Shown: in pieces, positions 22,559 to 35,332 of the stretch | Layout of the letters: every line of letters starts with the position of its first letter | Position numbering within the stretch: position 1 is the stretch's first letter | Source: Pinus tabuliformis | Lineage: Eukaryota > Streptophyta > Pinopsida > Pinales > Pinaceae | Reading direction: 5' to 3' | Assembly: GCA_031772625.1 (NCBI GenBank) | Contig: CM062819.1 | Span: 824,455,003 to 824,519,002, forward strand | DNA length: 64,000 bases | Position numbers and translations under genes: made by a program | The notes under the pieces: model-generated | Told to the model about the DNA's origin: nothing | The model's database searches: none | What the model saw: only the letters and a program-made list of their open reading frames with translations

Positions 22559-23230
22559 AGCTTGATCAAGATCAAAGGCAATATTTTGGGCTTAAAGGAC
22601 ATCAGTAGGCTTCTTATTCCTCATAGCAAATGTCGTCTCCCCGGTAAATGCCTTAAGATAGGCCGCAAGGATGACCTTTTTCAGAGGTTTAAGGTCATCA
22701 GGGATAAAGTACACAAGGGTGTTGAACCTTTGGTTAAATTCTCTAACAAGCTCTTTTTCTTCTCTATTGCTAGAGAGTTAGTCTTTGTATAGTTCAACTA
22801 CATCTTGTTCTTTAGCCCATATTTTTTTTTAACTTAGCAACGAAGTTTTCCAAAGAGGAAATAGAGGCAGCCCCTTCAGATTGGAATTAGACATTGGCAT
22901 CATTTTGAAAGGAGCGAGCAAACAGAGTCATGACTACATCCTCCTTTAATCCTCTACCACCTATGAAAAACTTGAATTGTCTCAAATGATCTTGGGCTTC
23001 TTCGTCCTTCCTCCCACGGAATTTTGGTACTTCCTAATAATCATCAGGAGGAAGGTGAGGTGCTCCAAATATGTTATCAAAATTTAATGGCCGAAGCAAC
23101 CATTTTTCCCATGGAGAAAGGTCTCTTCGCTTAGCAACTCTATCCATGAAAGGGGTGTGAGGTGTTTCATCACTCCTTCATTGGTATGTCAATATGGTTG
23201 GGTTTTCAACCTCCATGGGAAAGGAGTGGA
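22559..23230 (-). pseudogene. gag: Element A: gag remnant
   Basis: On the minus strand between about 22780 and 23110 the frames show a gag core: RKDEEAQDHLRQFKFFIGG, then VVMTLFARSFQNDANV and SSLENFVAKL, matching the usual DHLRSFKFA...LFPQSLQDDA layout. There are several stops and frame changes. A leader motif TGGCGACTCCACT lies at about 23220-23233 on the minus strand, as in B, D, E and G. Confidence 0.72.
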
Positions 23231-23307
23231 GTCGCCATAAGAGGATCTATATTGTCATTGTAAGAATTGCCTCTTCAAATGAGTTTAACCAAAGAGGTAG
23301 ACCTGCT

Positions 23308-23328
23308 CCCTCCCCGACAACGACATCA
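23308..23328 (-). other. Decayed primer-binding site of element A
   Basis: The minus strand reads TTTTTGATGTCGTTGTCGGGGA, to be compared with the tRNA-Asp-type TGGCGCCGTTGCCGGGGA; the four differences are all transitions. Bases to the right (about 23337 onward) match the end of the B LTR in part (TTGTCCCTTAGGTAC against TTGTGCCTTAGGTGTAC), so the 5' LTR of A begins here. Its outer limit was not found. Confidence 0.72.
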
Positions 23329-23337
23329 AAAATATTG

Positions 23338-26300
23338 CTACACAATCTAGCAAGGGTCCTAGGAAAGGTACCTAAGGGACAACGACTAGGCCAAATGACA
23401 ACAATGGGACAACGACCCACTATCACCTCAGTCAGTGTCCCTTGCTCTTTATGGAATTTCATCAATGGGAGGAGTACCAGTATGAAGGGAATCACTTATA
23501 ATGATAGGATCAAAGGCAAGGCATGAAGTGATTTCTGAGGCCCATTCAAAGGAGAGACTCAATTATGCCCTAATGAAATAAAAGCTCCCCAAGAAAGACC
23601 TAAGAGGAGAGTCAAGACCTAAGGTTATGAAATATTCAATGATGATGAGTATATCTAGGATTAAGACTTCCAAGGTGAGGCAAGACCTCTCTAGGGGCTT
23701 TGCAAGATTATTCCTTTTCAAAATAGGGTTTTTGCTCCACTAGAGAGATCTAGAAAGAAATCCAAGCGAGAACTAAGGTTTTTGAGTAATCATGGGAGAA
23801 AATACTCCATTATGATAACTAGGTCCAGCAAGGGAAGAGAAGAGTGTCAAGAATGATTGACTTCCTTTGAGTTTTATGTGCAAATGACCCTCAAGAAGAC
23901 CTCTCAACATATGACGCTGGAGATAAGATTCCAAAATCAAAGTTAGGGCTTGAGTTTTCTCACAAACCAATTGTGAGAATTGCTCCAAAACTGGAGAACC
24001 ACTAGAGGAGACACCAGTGCAGATACTAGTCCAAACGGTTTTGAAGGACACCTCCTCTAATGCAATTCACAGGAAGCCCTACCTAAGCTGTCTAGGAGAG
24101 GGGCTAAAAAATTTCAGAGGAGGAAAATAAGGGTGATCACCAAATTTTCTTGGACCAGTGCCTTACCCTTGGGCTATGGAGTCTATGTGATTCGAAATTT
24201 AGCTAAATCATTCCTCAAGGAGGCTAAAAAGCAATGCCCTAACACCTACTTTTCAACAATTACCCACCCAAGATCTATGGACTTTTATGGAAGAAAAACA
24301 AGTTTCAATCCACTAGGAACATTCATCTACTTGTTATTCAATGAGTAACATGTGCAATTTCACAATCTAACAATCTTCACAATGATTTTCAATAAATTAG
24401 GGCATAAAAGAACTAGCTAGTTGCAATAATTCCACACATTAGACATTATTCATGAAAAGTCTTCAAAAAATCACTTATAATATCACAAGAGATATATCTG
24501 ATCCAAGATCAAGAAAGAAGCTCCGAGAGAAAGCGAATTTAGCTCCCAAAAATATCGAAATGCATCAAGAGATATCCAATAGACATCTAAGGAAAAAGTG
24601 AAATTCTATAAGAGAAAATAGATCCAAGTGTGAAGATGATGATTTCTCTCGATGGGAGAGATCTAAATATATATGATCCTCTATCCTATTTGAATTAGCC
24701 TAAGATGCCCCTAAAATTATTTGAATGTGCAAAATAACATATCTTTGGTGACAAGCCCACCAACTAGCTCGCAAAGTGAAGAATAAGCCATTCAAATGAG
24801 ACGAAATGATGAAAATATGGTGTAGAAGGGTCGTTGCATGGCCTCATTGAACCCTCAAGGTGCCATAATGAGAGTGAGGGTTCCATAAATGATGGTCAAG
24901 GGGCTTGCCCCTAAATCTCTGTGCAAAACATCATGTGGTGCTCCAAGATGGCATTGGGGCACAAGTAATGGTCTCATGGGTCTCCTAATGATAAATAACC
25001 CTGTAGACTGCTCCAAATGACGGCACGGAAGATGTTTGCAATCCGATGTCTCAAGGTTGAGAAAAAACCTCCTTTGTGCCTCAAATCAGCTACCAAATCC
25101 TGTATATACTACTAAGTCAGTTGGGGGCACTGTTGGTCCAAGTGCATCATCTCATATATAATGTGGGGCAATAAACAAGCGGTTGAATGTGTTGAGGGCA
25201 CCCATAAGATGAGATAATGCCATATCACATGATGGAAACCCATGGCTCTCAACGCTTCCCCTACAAGTGTCAATATGATCCTCTGGTGGGTTTGGGCCCC
25301 AGTTAAGTTGCCCATCCCATGACGAAACCACCTACCAATCCCGTATAAGATCCAATGTGTCTCCTCACCTTCAGGTACAATAATTAATTAGTGCATCTAA
25401 GTGAATCAAGCTTGTTAGTCAAGGGCACAAATGAGACTTCATAGTGGATTTCCCTTCCAAATTTGGGGCTTTGGGCATACAATGGTGTTACCTCCCTAGG
25501 TCGGAGTGGTTAATAAACAGCCCTATTAGGTGTTCCCAGCCCCTAAAGGGAAGGACATGTCCAAGGTACATCCCTCAAGTGGTAGGTGTCATGTGAATAA
25601 TGATGAAATGGATTGGGACATAGGGGTCTCAAGGCCAAATGCCATGGGATCAATGATGGTAATGATGAGGGATGTCCACATATTTGGATGTATGAATGTA
25701 CGAGGGAGAAATCATGGTTTATGAGTTACACTAACCTTTATTTTTCCACCTTTCTTCATTTGCCTTTTTACTTTTTATTGATTTTTCTTTTATTTTATTG
25801 CTCGGGTCTCCAAGGGATGAGAGCATGTTGTGTATGATATCGCAGTGATTACCCACCCTAAGGTGGGGCAGTTCATCGCCCATCAGGGGTTGCGACATGC
25901 ATGAGTTCCTTAATGATGCAAGGGGCACTCGTAGGGGCCCTAGGAACCAGGGTGATGGCCATAATGGTAAGGGGTAGATTCATGTTTAGCTTTTGCCCAC
26001 ACGCTACTTTACTGTCTTGGCCATCGTTTGTATTTTGTGGTATAATTTCCTTTTATATGTAGCCATATTATGTTTTTATCTTCTTTTCTTTTAACTGCAT
26101 CAACCTTCGGGGCATCGTTCCAGGCCCAACCTAGAGAGGGAAGATGATGAAATAGGACATGTAATGTGTGAAAGGGAGTGAAAAATATGGATCAGGAAAA
26201 CAGGACCACGCTACCAAAATCAAGGTTTCCTAAGTAGTGCCCATCCTAAAGCTATGAGCCAGTAGGGGAGATCCCATGGGACTAGGGTTGGGGATTAACC

Positions 26301-28665
26301 GCCCATTTAAGGTGAGGGAACAAGACTACAGTCGAAACCCTTCCTCCTTCCACGTCATCCAATAGTCCATACCCAAGTGTGCCCAAGAAAAACAAGCTTA
26401 AGCACCTGATTGCACAATGAAAGACATACCTTTAGGATTAGATGGCCCACCTTCAAACATACGATATCGACAGATGGGCGAGGGGCCATATGATTGGCTC
26501 AAGGAGGGGAGACATTTGGCTCAACATTGGCTACACTGGTGACTGTAAAGTGTTGTTGGTTGCCGGTTGAAGACAAATCCAAGAGGAAAATTTCTCCTAT
26601 GGGATCAGCCACTAGTGGTGGGTGACACTCCCTATAAAAGCAATATCAAAAAGAAGTAAAAGGTGCACTAGAGGGTTGGAAAAGCAGGCCAAGGAAAGGG
26701 GTAACTCATGCATCCACAATTGTTGTCTCCATACATCTATACACTCAAGGTGACAGACCTCCATTAATTGGTGTCATGACCATGGCAACTTCCCATGAAG
26801 CATTTCCCCTCCATTGCCAACATATTCATAAACATTTGAGGATTGAAGTGTTGACCTAGGACACGTCACCTCCCTTTAGGGGCTCAAAGCACCTAAAAGG
26901 GTTGACCATCTAGCCCACCTTAACACAAATAGGAACACTTTTACAGAACTTGGTCTATTTAGATATTTGAAGATGATCCCAATTTGAAGTGTTATTATGC
27001 CCTTAACAATTAAGTGTGGTTAGCTATGATGCATCTATAGTCATTGTCCCTAATGATTGGTGACTTTCACTTCATTTTGAGATGGTTTTGCCAGGCGGTA
27101 TTTCACACAGCAGTAGAGGCCTTGAGGGCAGATTTCATGTCCCCATTACACATTATGCCTAGGTTGTTTTACATTTCCCAAGAGCGGTGACGACCTTGCA
27201 GATGTAGTTGTTATTATGCCCTTAACAATTAAGTGTGGTTAGCTATGATGCATCTATAGTCATTGTCCCTAATGATTGGTGACTTTCACTTCATTTTGAG
27301 ATGGTTTTGCCAGGCGGTATTTCACACAGCAGTAGAGGCCTTGAGGGCAGATTTCATGTCCCCATTACACATTATGCCTAGGTTGTTTTACATTTCCCAA
27401 GAGCGGTGACGACCTTGCAGATGTAGTGTTACCCCTCTAGTGCAAATTGTTGGGCACTCTGATCACACCAACAGATGATAGACCCACTAAGGCACCCCCA
27501 GATGTTGAAACATTGAGCTCCTCTTGCTTGGTGTTGGATATTCTTGATGATGTACCTAGCAGACCCAGCATGCCCCCAACTAGCTTTAACATTGTTTGAT
27601 AGCCATGACTTGATCCGGAGTCTGAATGATGATGGTCATCCCTAGGATAACAAGGAAGGGCTTGTACTAGCACTTGGACCCCCAACACTTGAGAAAGATG
27701 ATGCCATGTCACCCTTCTAGCCCTTGAGAAGGTGACACTGTGACATAGGGCACCAAAAACACAATTTTTACATTTGGAGGCATTTTGAGGCACCTCTTGA
27801 GGGCTTCCCTTCAAGGATTGGAGTTGATTATGGTGATCGGACATCCCACTAGCCTATCCATGCACTTTCACATCATTTATTGCCCAAAAAGGGCATGACG
27901 TAATGTTTATGGAGGATATCAACCCACACATGTGGGATTTTATGGCATAGTTTATTTTGAGCTATGGGGTTGGTTTGTAACCCCTTATCTTGATGAACAC
28001 TCAAAATTTGTTTTAGCGCTTGTAGGGTAATTTTATGTTGTAAAAGTGAGGGATAGACCTCTTATATATAGACAATCCCTCGATTTACTTTATTTATCAT
28101 CAGACTTGAGTTTCGGCCTCTTTTCTAGAGCTCAACTTAGCCTTTATGTAATTTGCTACTTGTGGAGATGTGACTTTTTGGAGCTTTTTGCTATTGGAGA
28201 TTGGCTTATGTATTGGAGACGCCTTTTGGGGATTGAAAGAAGGTATTTTCATGGAATAATTGTAAGTTTATTGCATTTTTTTCATTATTTTACATGTAAT
28301 TAACTTATTGTTAGGATTTTTCTATAGTCTATGTCTAAATGCAAATTATTTATGGAGAATCTTGGTTAATTTTTGCATTTTCAATATTTCTTCCTTGAAA
28401 TCCATAGGATAACTCCTATTGTGCACCTCTTATTTAATTTCTCCCCTCGCAAAGAAGATAGTTAGGGTTTATTTAAGTGGAAAAAAGAGTTCTCCCCCTT
28501 ACTCCAATCATTTGTTATTTATCTCTAAAAATTGCCCTCAGAATCCATCACCCAAGTAGGACTAGGCCCCAACAAATTTTGTGTTGATCAAAAACCTTGA
28601 AAAACTAAATATTTTTCATCCTTTGTATTTTCCTAAGCCTTTTAGGGCAAGCCACTAGGGTTTTT
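23338..28665. other. 5.3 kb without recognisable gene
   Basis: The left end should be the 5' LTR of element A. The rest shows no domain I recognise on either strand; open frames are short and overlap each other. One possible LTR-like start, GGGGGCAC followed by TGTTGGTCC, is at about 25130 but has no partner. A TATA-like CTTATATATAGAC lies near 28060. A tandem duplication sits at 26991-27428. Confidence 0.6.
26991..27428. repeat. 219-bp tandem duplication
   Basis: Two adjacent copies with a period of 219 bp, the second starting at 27210, with TTATTATGCCCTTAACAATT near the start and GGTGACGACCTTGCAGATGT at the end. I saw no difference between the copies, so the event is recent. Confidence 0.9.
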
Positions 28666-29775
28666 TGTTAGTTTTTGTAACATCGGATGTGTTCTAGCCA
28701 CGAACTTTGGTGGACAGGTTAGAATGCATGAGATCTCCAAAACCCTGAAATCGTTTCTAGAAATTCCACATAGAGATGACTTAATTAGATTATTAACTTA
28801 TTTTTTAATGTTTCCTAAATCTAAACTTGGGAAAATTGGTTAATTAATCAGAATTAATTAAGTCAAGGTGAGAATAGTCTAGAAACTCATAAGGATCGAC
28901 TTCAAGATGATCCTAGCCCTTGATTAAGTTTTAATCTTGGTTGTTGGTGCTCCAACAGAGCATTATAAGAAGTCGTCGATGGGCACTTGGAGAAGACACT
29001 TCAGAAGTTCGATCTCCTTGGCAGATCGATTTCCAGAGAGCAGCAGCAGTTGCTAGAGAGTTAGAGATCGAGGCAGAGACAGTGAGGGGCCAAAGGAAGA
29101 TTTCCAAATCCAACGAGTGCATTTGCAGAGAAGCTGAGATTTCTCCAGGAGGTTACGCAGAGGTAACGCAGAGCCTCAAGAAGGCAGTTCGATTTGCTGA
29201 GAGAGGGAAGACATCTTCAGTTCCAAAGGCCGGGAAGGAGTCCCAGAATGTCGAAGAAGAATTTTCCTAGCCAGCCGCAAGCAAGACAACTTGAATAGCA
29301 GTCAGTTCGGGCAGCACGCAAAGTAGGCAGCTTCAGAGTGACGCAGAGCCTACGCATGCCCAATTGAATGCCTTGCTCTTTAGAAGTCGTTCAGTGTCGA
29401 ACTTGTCCAGAGTGAGGGTAATTTCCCTCTAGTATTTTTGCTAGTATTTTTCTCTGCAAGATTGCCAGATTTCGGCATCTAGATTATTGTACTTAGAATT
29501 TCTCACTACTGCATAATAATAAAACCCTCAACTGTTGCACCGGTTTTCCCAAGTTGGGTTTTTCCGGGGATATTTTTCCAAAAATAACAATGTCATTTTT
29601 ATGTGTGCGCTAGATTTTCTCAGTTCTAGCACTATTTTTCCTCTGCAATATTTATTTGTCAAAATCACAGCATGAATTATTTGATATTTGTCATAGCAAA
29701 CTACAAATAAATTGTTGAATAAATTAAAAATTAGGAAAATAATTTCCAGTTGTTGTGATAGATGAAATTTTCACA
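28666..29775 (+). repeat. 5' LTR of element F
   Basis: 1110 bp from TGTTAGTTTTTGTAAC to GAAATTTTCACA. It shares the ATCGGATGTGTTCTAGCCACG start zone with 44659 and 61800 and the TGCACCGGTTTTCCC...TTTTTCCGGGGA zone (29535-29575) with 62670-62705. A TATA-like CATTATAAG at 28962 and an AATAATAAAA signal at 29513 fit U3/R. The length agrees with the 1112-bp copy at 61787-62898. Confidence 0.82.
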
Positions 29776-29787
29776 TGGTATAAAAGC
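29776..29787 (+). other. Degenerate primer-binding site of element F
   Basis: TGGTATAAAAGC directly after the LTR, against the tRNA-iMet-type TGGTATCAGAGC: 10 of 12 match. Confidence 0.75.
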
Positions 29788-30633
29788 GAGGTTTGGATCA
29801 GTAGCTCAAGGATGAAGAGGGAGAAATTGGTTGTTCAAAGGGAGTAGCAGCACAATTTCTCCAAGGTCTACACACAGCCTAACTAGGTAATACAAGTGGC
29901 AGAGCAAAAATTTGATTTCCAGTTTCATCAAGTAGGAAAAGTTCGAATTGTTCAAAGCAAGACTCCAGCAGGCAGAGGTAGAGCCAGGAAGTAATTCTGG
30001 AAAGCAGTGCAGCAAAATCGTTAAATAGATTCGAGCGGAAGAAGAAGAGAAATTGCACACACACACAGAGGAATTTCCAAATTTCTCAGAGGGTTTCCAG
30101 ATCCAGTTTTCTGGAGGAGATCCTAGATTTCCAATTGTCAGGTTGCAATGCGGGTTTGCCAAAGCAGCTAGTTCAAGTTGATGGGATTGCAGTTCATGTG
30201 CCAGTTTCCGGAGAAGGACATTCGAAAACGCTGAGTGAGTAGTCTCAGAGAGCAGCTGAAGGAGAGATAGGAAGATACTAGTTGTTTTGTGCATTCTAGG
30301 AGGGAGTGTGAATTTCAGAGTTGATAGTCTAGCAGGAAAGGGAGGAGATTCCTATTTAGTTCTCCAGTTATTTGATTTTCATAGTTTTTTTTGCAGCTTT
30401 CTAGAGATGGTCGTACGAGGATGCTAGAAGAGGCCATGCGAGCTAGCTAGAATGCATATCTTGGCAATAGATCAACTTCCAATTACCAAAGACAGGTGTC
30501 AAACGAAGTGTGAGTTGCAGAACGAAGAAGGGTCCCAGCCAAGGACTAGGCTCAAAAGGAGATCGTGAGGCACCAGATCCAGAAGAGGAGGAGTATGAGA
30601 CTCCAGTGTATCAAATGGGTAAGGTCTAGTGCA
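29788..30633 (+). other. Internal non-coding part of element F
   Basis: Purine-rich DNA (many GCAG, GAGAA words) without a convincing reading frame. It ends at the GAAAC TSD of element G and continues at 37695. Confidence 0.7.
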
Positions 30634-30638
30634 GAAAC

Positions 30639-32991
30639 TGTTAGCGTTTGAAATTTCACCTCAGGCTGAAAAGGCAAATCTCAAAAGCTACATCAAACCA
30701 TTCAGCCTCGTAGCTAGCCCTACGGGGCAGGAGAAGGCTCTCTCCGGTCAATCTCGTTAAATTTTCAATGGGAAGAGATGACCAATCAAGGTAACACAGA
30801 TATTAGGCTAGTAAACTGATTTGAAGGTTGATTTGGGAGTTTTTTGGGGTTTTTGGTGGCAAATTGAGGAACTGCAATTTAGGGTGCGGGGATTGGACAC
30901 AGTTTCTGCAGGGAAGTCTTTGGGGCAAGGTAGGAGATTGTGTAGATGTCTTTAGCTGAAATGGATGATCTGGAAGAAAGATAAGAAAGCTAAAGAGAGC
31001 AAACAATGGATTTGAATTCTCTTTAGACAGTAGAAAACATAGAAATTAAACAAATTTGAAAGCAGAGCATGCAAGCATGAATTCTAACTTTATCACTTCA
31101 TTTGTTTAATATGCAGCAGTATAGAAAGGAAATGAATCACATAACAAAGCTTACAATAACATGAAGAGACACACCATCAACACAATGAGTCCACAAGAAT
31201 CCCAATGATGACTGCAAAACCCTGGTCTTCCTTAGCCAAAAATTGCAGAGATACAAGCAAAATATACAATGATAGTTCCTCCCTCAAGAGTCCAACCATG
31301 AAAATGAGCAAGAGAAGGCATAATATAGATGATCTAACTCCTTTCCCCACCTCTAGGGGTCGAGCTCAGCTTCCTAGGAGTTGTTTCAACTAATTCTAAA
31401 CTGAGCACTAGATAATAGGCAGTCAAAACAACTTGCCTCTAAAACTTAGGAAACCTATCCATGCATTAAATTTTTACCATTTACATTCAAGAATCTTCTA
31501 GAAGTGATCAAGGAGAGTAAAAGCATCATAGAGCCATGAAAATTACACAAAAATCCATCATTTACATGCCCAAAACATTAAACCAAGTGAAAACAGTGTT
31601 TTTCTGGCCGAACTGGTCAAAACAGGCAAAATTCCCTGACGGGTCGCGCACATGTGCCTGACGGGTCGCGCACATTGAGAGGCATGTTTGGGGGCCTTCC
31701 CGGTGTCCAAATCAGGTGCAAGATAGCTCATTGGAAAGGTCTGCAAGTCTACTTTCCAACCCCACTGGAATTTTTGAATTTGGAGTTGATTTGACCCCTC
31801 AAAACTCAATTCTCCCAAGACAGCTTTCTGCAACTCAAAATAGGGGCAGAAAGTCAAAATTTGCATGTATTTTGACCTTTTGGAGGCCCAAATCTCCATA
31901 AAAACTGAAGTCCATCCACAGGTAGGTGTAACTTTGCATGACAATTCCAAAAATACTGAGTTTTCCCCGTTCTGAGTTGCCCCCATGTAGGGTCGCGCGC
32001 GGGGTGAGACCCGTTAAAAGGCCAAAACCTGTCAATTTCCCAAAAATGCCAAAAATGCCTCAAAACTTCCAAAATTTCTTGTGCTGCTAGGAAGAGGCTA
32101 ATGAGTATCATGGTGAGTGAGAGAAGCCTCGGCCAAGATACGGAGGGGATCGGGCCTCTTTCTCCTTTTTTGTGCCTTGGCCAACCGCCTTGGATCCGGC
32201 GATTGTAATTTTGACATTTCTCTAAAACCATGACACCTGTGCAAAAATTGAAGGAGGTTTTTCTTCTTTGGCATGTTGTGGACAAAAACCTCTCTCAGTT
32301 TTCCAAACTTCATCTTTTATTGCTCTAGAACATCATTTGAGTGCGACTTGTCCCGATGTGTGAAACAAGGAATTTTGTCGAAATGAAGCGAAATGAAGGG
32401 GATAAGGGGCTTCTAAATTCTTGGGGAAATTTTTGGGAGTAGGGAGGGATGTTACGAAGCAGGGGAAAGTGAAATCTCAGAGATTGAGTGAGGGGAAGGG
32501 GTCCAAAAGGGCAAAACACAGGCCCAACCTAGAAAATTGCCAGGTTGTAGCTAGAAACTAGGGTTTGTGCAAAAATGAGGAATTTGGCGGATCTAAGGGA
32601 TGGGAAGTGTTTGATAAGGTACTTTAAGGATAGGGGAAGGTGTATGAACATCAGGAAACAAGTTTTGCCGATGATTTGACCGTCCAAGAGAAATTAGCTT
32701 TCAAAACCCTAGGAGAGGGAAATGACCTTGCCAAGGCACAACTGAAGCATGAACAAGATGTAAAATGACTCATTAGACACTGACATGATAATGACAACCC
32801 TATGAATGATGATAGACTCAGCTGAATGATGACATGGACTGACATTTGGGCAAACCCTAGACCTAATGCCTAGTGACCAAATTTTGCTTGAAGACTCACT
32901 GAAATGACAAAATTTGACCTTGACACTCTGAGACAACTTTGTAAGAGCATATTTGATCACTGGAGGAAGGCTGAAAAGACTAACACTAACA
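30639..32991 (-). repeat. 3' LTR of element G
   Basis: Plus-strand ends TGTTAGCGTTTGAAATT and AAGACTAACACTAACA; read on the minus strand it starts TGTTAGTGTTAGTC. It matches 35333-37689 almost everywhere. Confidence 0.93.
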
Positions 32992-33353
32992 TTGACTCCA
33001 ATGGGGATGGTAGCTCCTTGGAGGTGCCAAGAACCTTAGACCTCTGGGAGAGCAGACCAGTGCTTGCAACCATTGGGCGATGGGGTCATTATTTTGGCAA
33101 ACGACACAAGACTTTGACTCATTTATTGAATGAAAACTTGACTGAAAACTAACTGAAACTTAACTGGAACTTGACTCAAACCGACTCGATAGCAAACTGA
33201 AATAACTTGAAAAACTCACTCAACAGACCAAACACAAATGACTCATGACCGACTCAAAACAAAACTTTACAAAGCTTTTGGAAAAACGGCAGCAATCCAT
33301 CAAGATTTGGAATCATGATGACAACCACCTGCATACTAATGAAATATGTACAA

Positions 33354-34986
33354 TCATGTATAATGAGCTTTCCAATGTAACCAATCCAGCAGATGGCTAC
33401 ATACCAAATTTCTGCTCTTGCTTATCTCGAGCAGGCAAAACGATGAACCTGTAGGCAACTCAAAATAACCACTGAAACCAAAGCTTATGATAATGAACCA
33501 GGCAACATTTATCTTTTCTAATGCTTGCAGAAGAATGCCAAAGGGATCTTGATAATCCTGAAGCACTACCTTGTTTGGAGATCCAGCTGCAAAAATATAA
33601 GTACTCGCTTCATTCTGATCTGAAAGAACAGTGGGTTGCTGATTGATAGGAAGGCACAAAGAAGTATAAGCTTCTGCCATATGAGTGTTGGCTGTAAATT
33701 CCTTGACCATGAGAAATTTTGACATATTGTCTCTCTCAAGCTTATATTCCTCAATTTCATGGTCTAAATCATTCTTAAACAGAAAACAATCCTCAAGATC
33801 ATCAAACATGACAGCCTCATCATCTTCATGAAAGAAAATATTATCTGTTTGCTGATCTATAAAACTAATTACAACACTGTCATCATTTTCAAAAGAGGAA
33901 GAAGTTTCACCAACACTTTCGTGACCATGTGCACACTGCCGATTTGCTTTAGCTTGGGTTGTAGCATGACCTTTCGAAAGCTGATCTATCTCCTCTTCAG
34001 ACAAAGGAGATAAGAATTTCTGTTTCCTTTTGCTCAAACAAGTCTTGTCTTCTTGAAATAACATTTCAAAACATGAAAAGTCTGAATGACAGTCCTAATC
34101 TTCTGAAACTTGGAAACATTGTTGATCATCTTCATATGACATGGCAATCAAACTATCCAAATTATGATTGAAAGAAGAGTTTTCACTTACTTGAACAAAG
34201 ATCTCATCTTGATGTTCATGAGCTGGCTGAATTACCTCCTCATGCAGGCTCTGTTCTGATGGCATAAGGACATTTGGATCAAGAACTTTGTCTATGATCT
34301 CAACAGTAGAGCTCTCTTTGATGGGCTTCAGCACAAGATATTCCTGGTCATCATGATCTGAATCTAGAACTGAAGTCGCTGTCCTAACATTATCACATTC
34401 TTCAATCTGCATGCTGTCTTCTTCTGTGGGCAGATCTGAAACAAGCTCTTCGCTTTCATCAATTACAGCCATATGGCCATCTTCAACCTGCTGATCTTGA
34501 CAAGTATCCTCTAAGATTTCTATGTGCTGCTGAAACGGCTTTTCATACAGGGCTTCCATGATCTCTTCATCCATGAAATTATCATCTTCATAAAACTTCT
34601 CAAGGCTTTCAATAAAACTATAAGCATGCTTGCAACAGTCTTGAACTAGATGTAATGATGGATAAGAGTCCATATATCTTTCAATGAACATAGCATGAAA
34701 ATCCTTTAAACAGTAAATACAAGCAGGCGGCAAACTTTCATACCATGATTGGGCTGCACCTTCCAGAGTGGCCAAGAATATCTTCATCAAACAAATCTTC
34801 AGGAAAATCAACCTTCAACTTGCGAATATGCATGTGAAATCTAACTAGATGTAAAGCAGCATCCTTCTTACCATCATCATTAAATATAGGCAGATTCCTT
34901 GACCAATCTACCTTCGGAATTTTATTTGGAAAACCGGGGATGTGATCTCGGCTCAAGGGAGCATATCTTCTTGCGATCCGATCCAT
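33354..34986 (-). pseudogene. gag: Element G: gag with a long acidic tail
   Basis: The start at 34986 reads MDRIARRYAPLSRDHIPGF, and the core follows: NLPIFNDDGKKDAALHLVRF, then LMKIFLATLEGAAQSWYESL and DFHAMFIERYMDSYPSL, a Ty3/gypsy capsid domain. After the core comes about 450 residues rich in Asp and Glu, with no zinc knuckle, protease or RT, reaching to 33354. Two lesions are visible: a one-base shift near 34785 inside the core and one TAG at 34095-34097, after which the same frame stays open for 236 codons. Such gag-only elements are known to depend on enzymes from autonomous relatives. The function of the acidic tail is unknown. Confidence 0.83.
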
Positions 34987-35311
34987 CTTACAGCTATTGA
35001 TCTCTCTGCAGTGAAGTCACCATGAAGCATTGATCTCTGGAGTTTTCAGTGGAGTCGCCAGTGAATGATTTCAGCCTTTCAAGTGTCTGATCGTTGTTCA
35101 CCATCAACAATCAGATCTGAACTTGATACATGTACTGGGGTAAAGTGTCAATGAAGCGCTACGTTCACAAGCTCACGGAGATTGACTAAAGCAGCGTTTA
35201 TCTACTAACGCTGATGTAAAACAAGAGCGTTTTCGAAGGCTACCTGGCATAACTTCAGGCTCCGTCTAAGACTTATGAAACAAACACATCAATCCACAAA
35301 CAAGTTTGTTC

Positions 35312-35329
35312 TCCCCAGTATGGTCGCTA
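35312..35329 (-). other. Primer-binding-site-like motif of element G
   Basis: The minus strand has TAGCGACCATACTGGGGA three bases after the LTR end, resembling the tRNA-Arg-type TGGCGACTCCACTGGGGA (14 of 18). A second, closer TGGCGACTCCACTG follows at about 35047-35060, before gag. Confidence 0.65.
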
Positions 35330-35332
35330 GTA

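Noticed and set aside
25130..27475. Possible LTR from TGTTGGTCC to ACACCAACA
   Set aside because: Ends are plausible but flanking 5-mers differ and no second copy is present.
27437..27844. 135-codon minus-strand frame
   Set aside because: No recognisable family and no supporting context; left as part of the gene-free stretch.
28941..29270. 109-codon frame inside the F LTR
   Set aside because: Lies in the R/U5 part of an LTR; the other LTR copies do not show the frame, and no motif is present.
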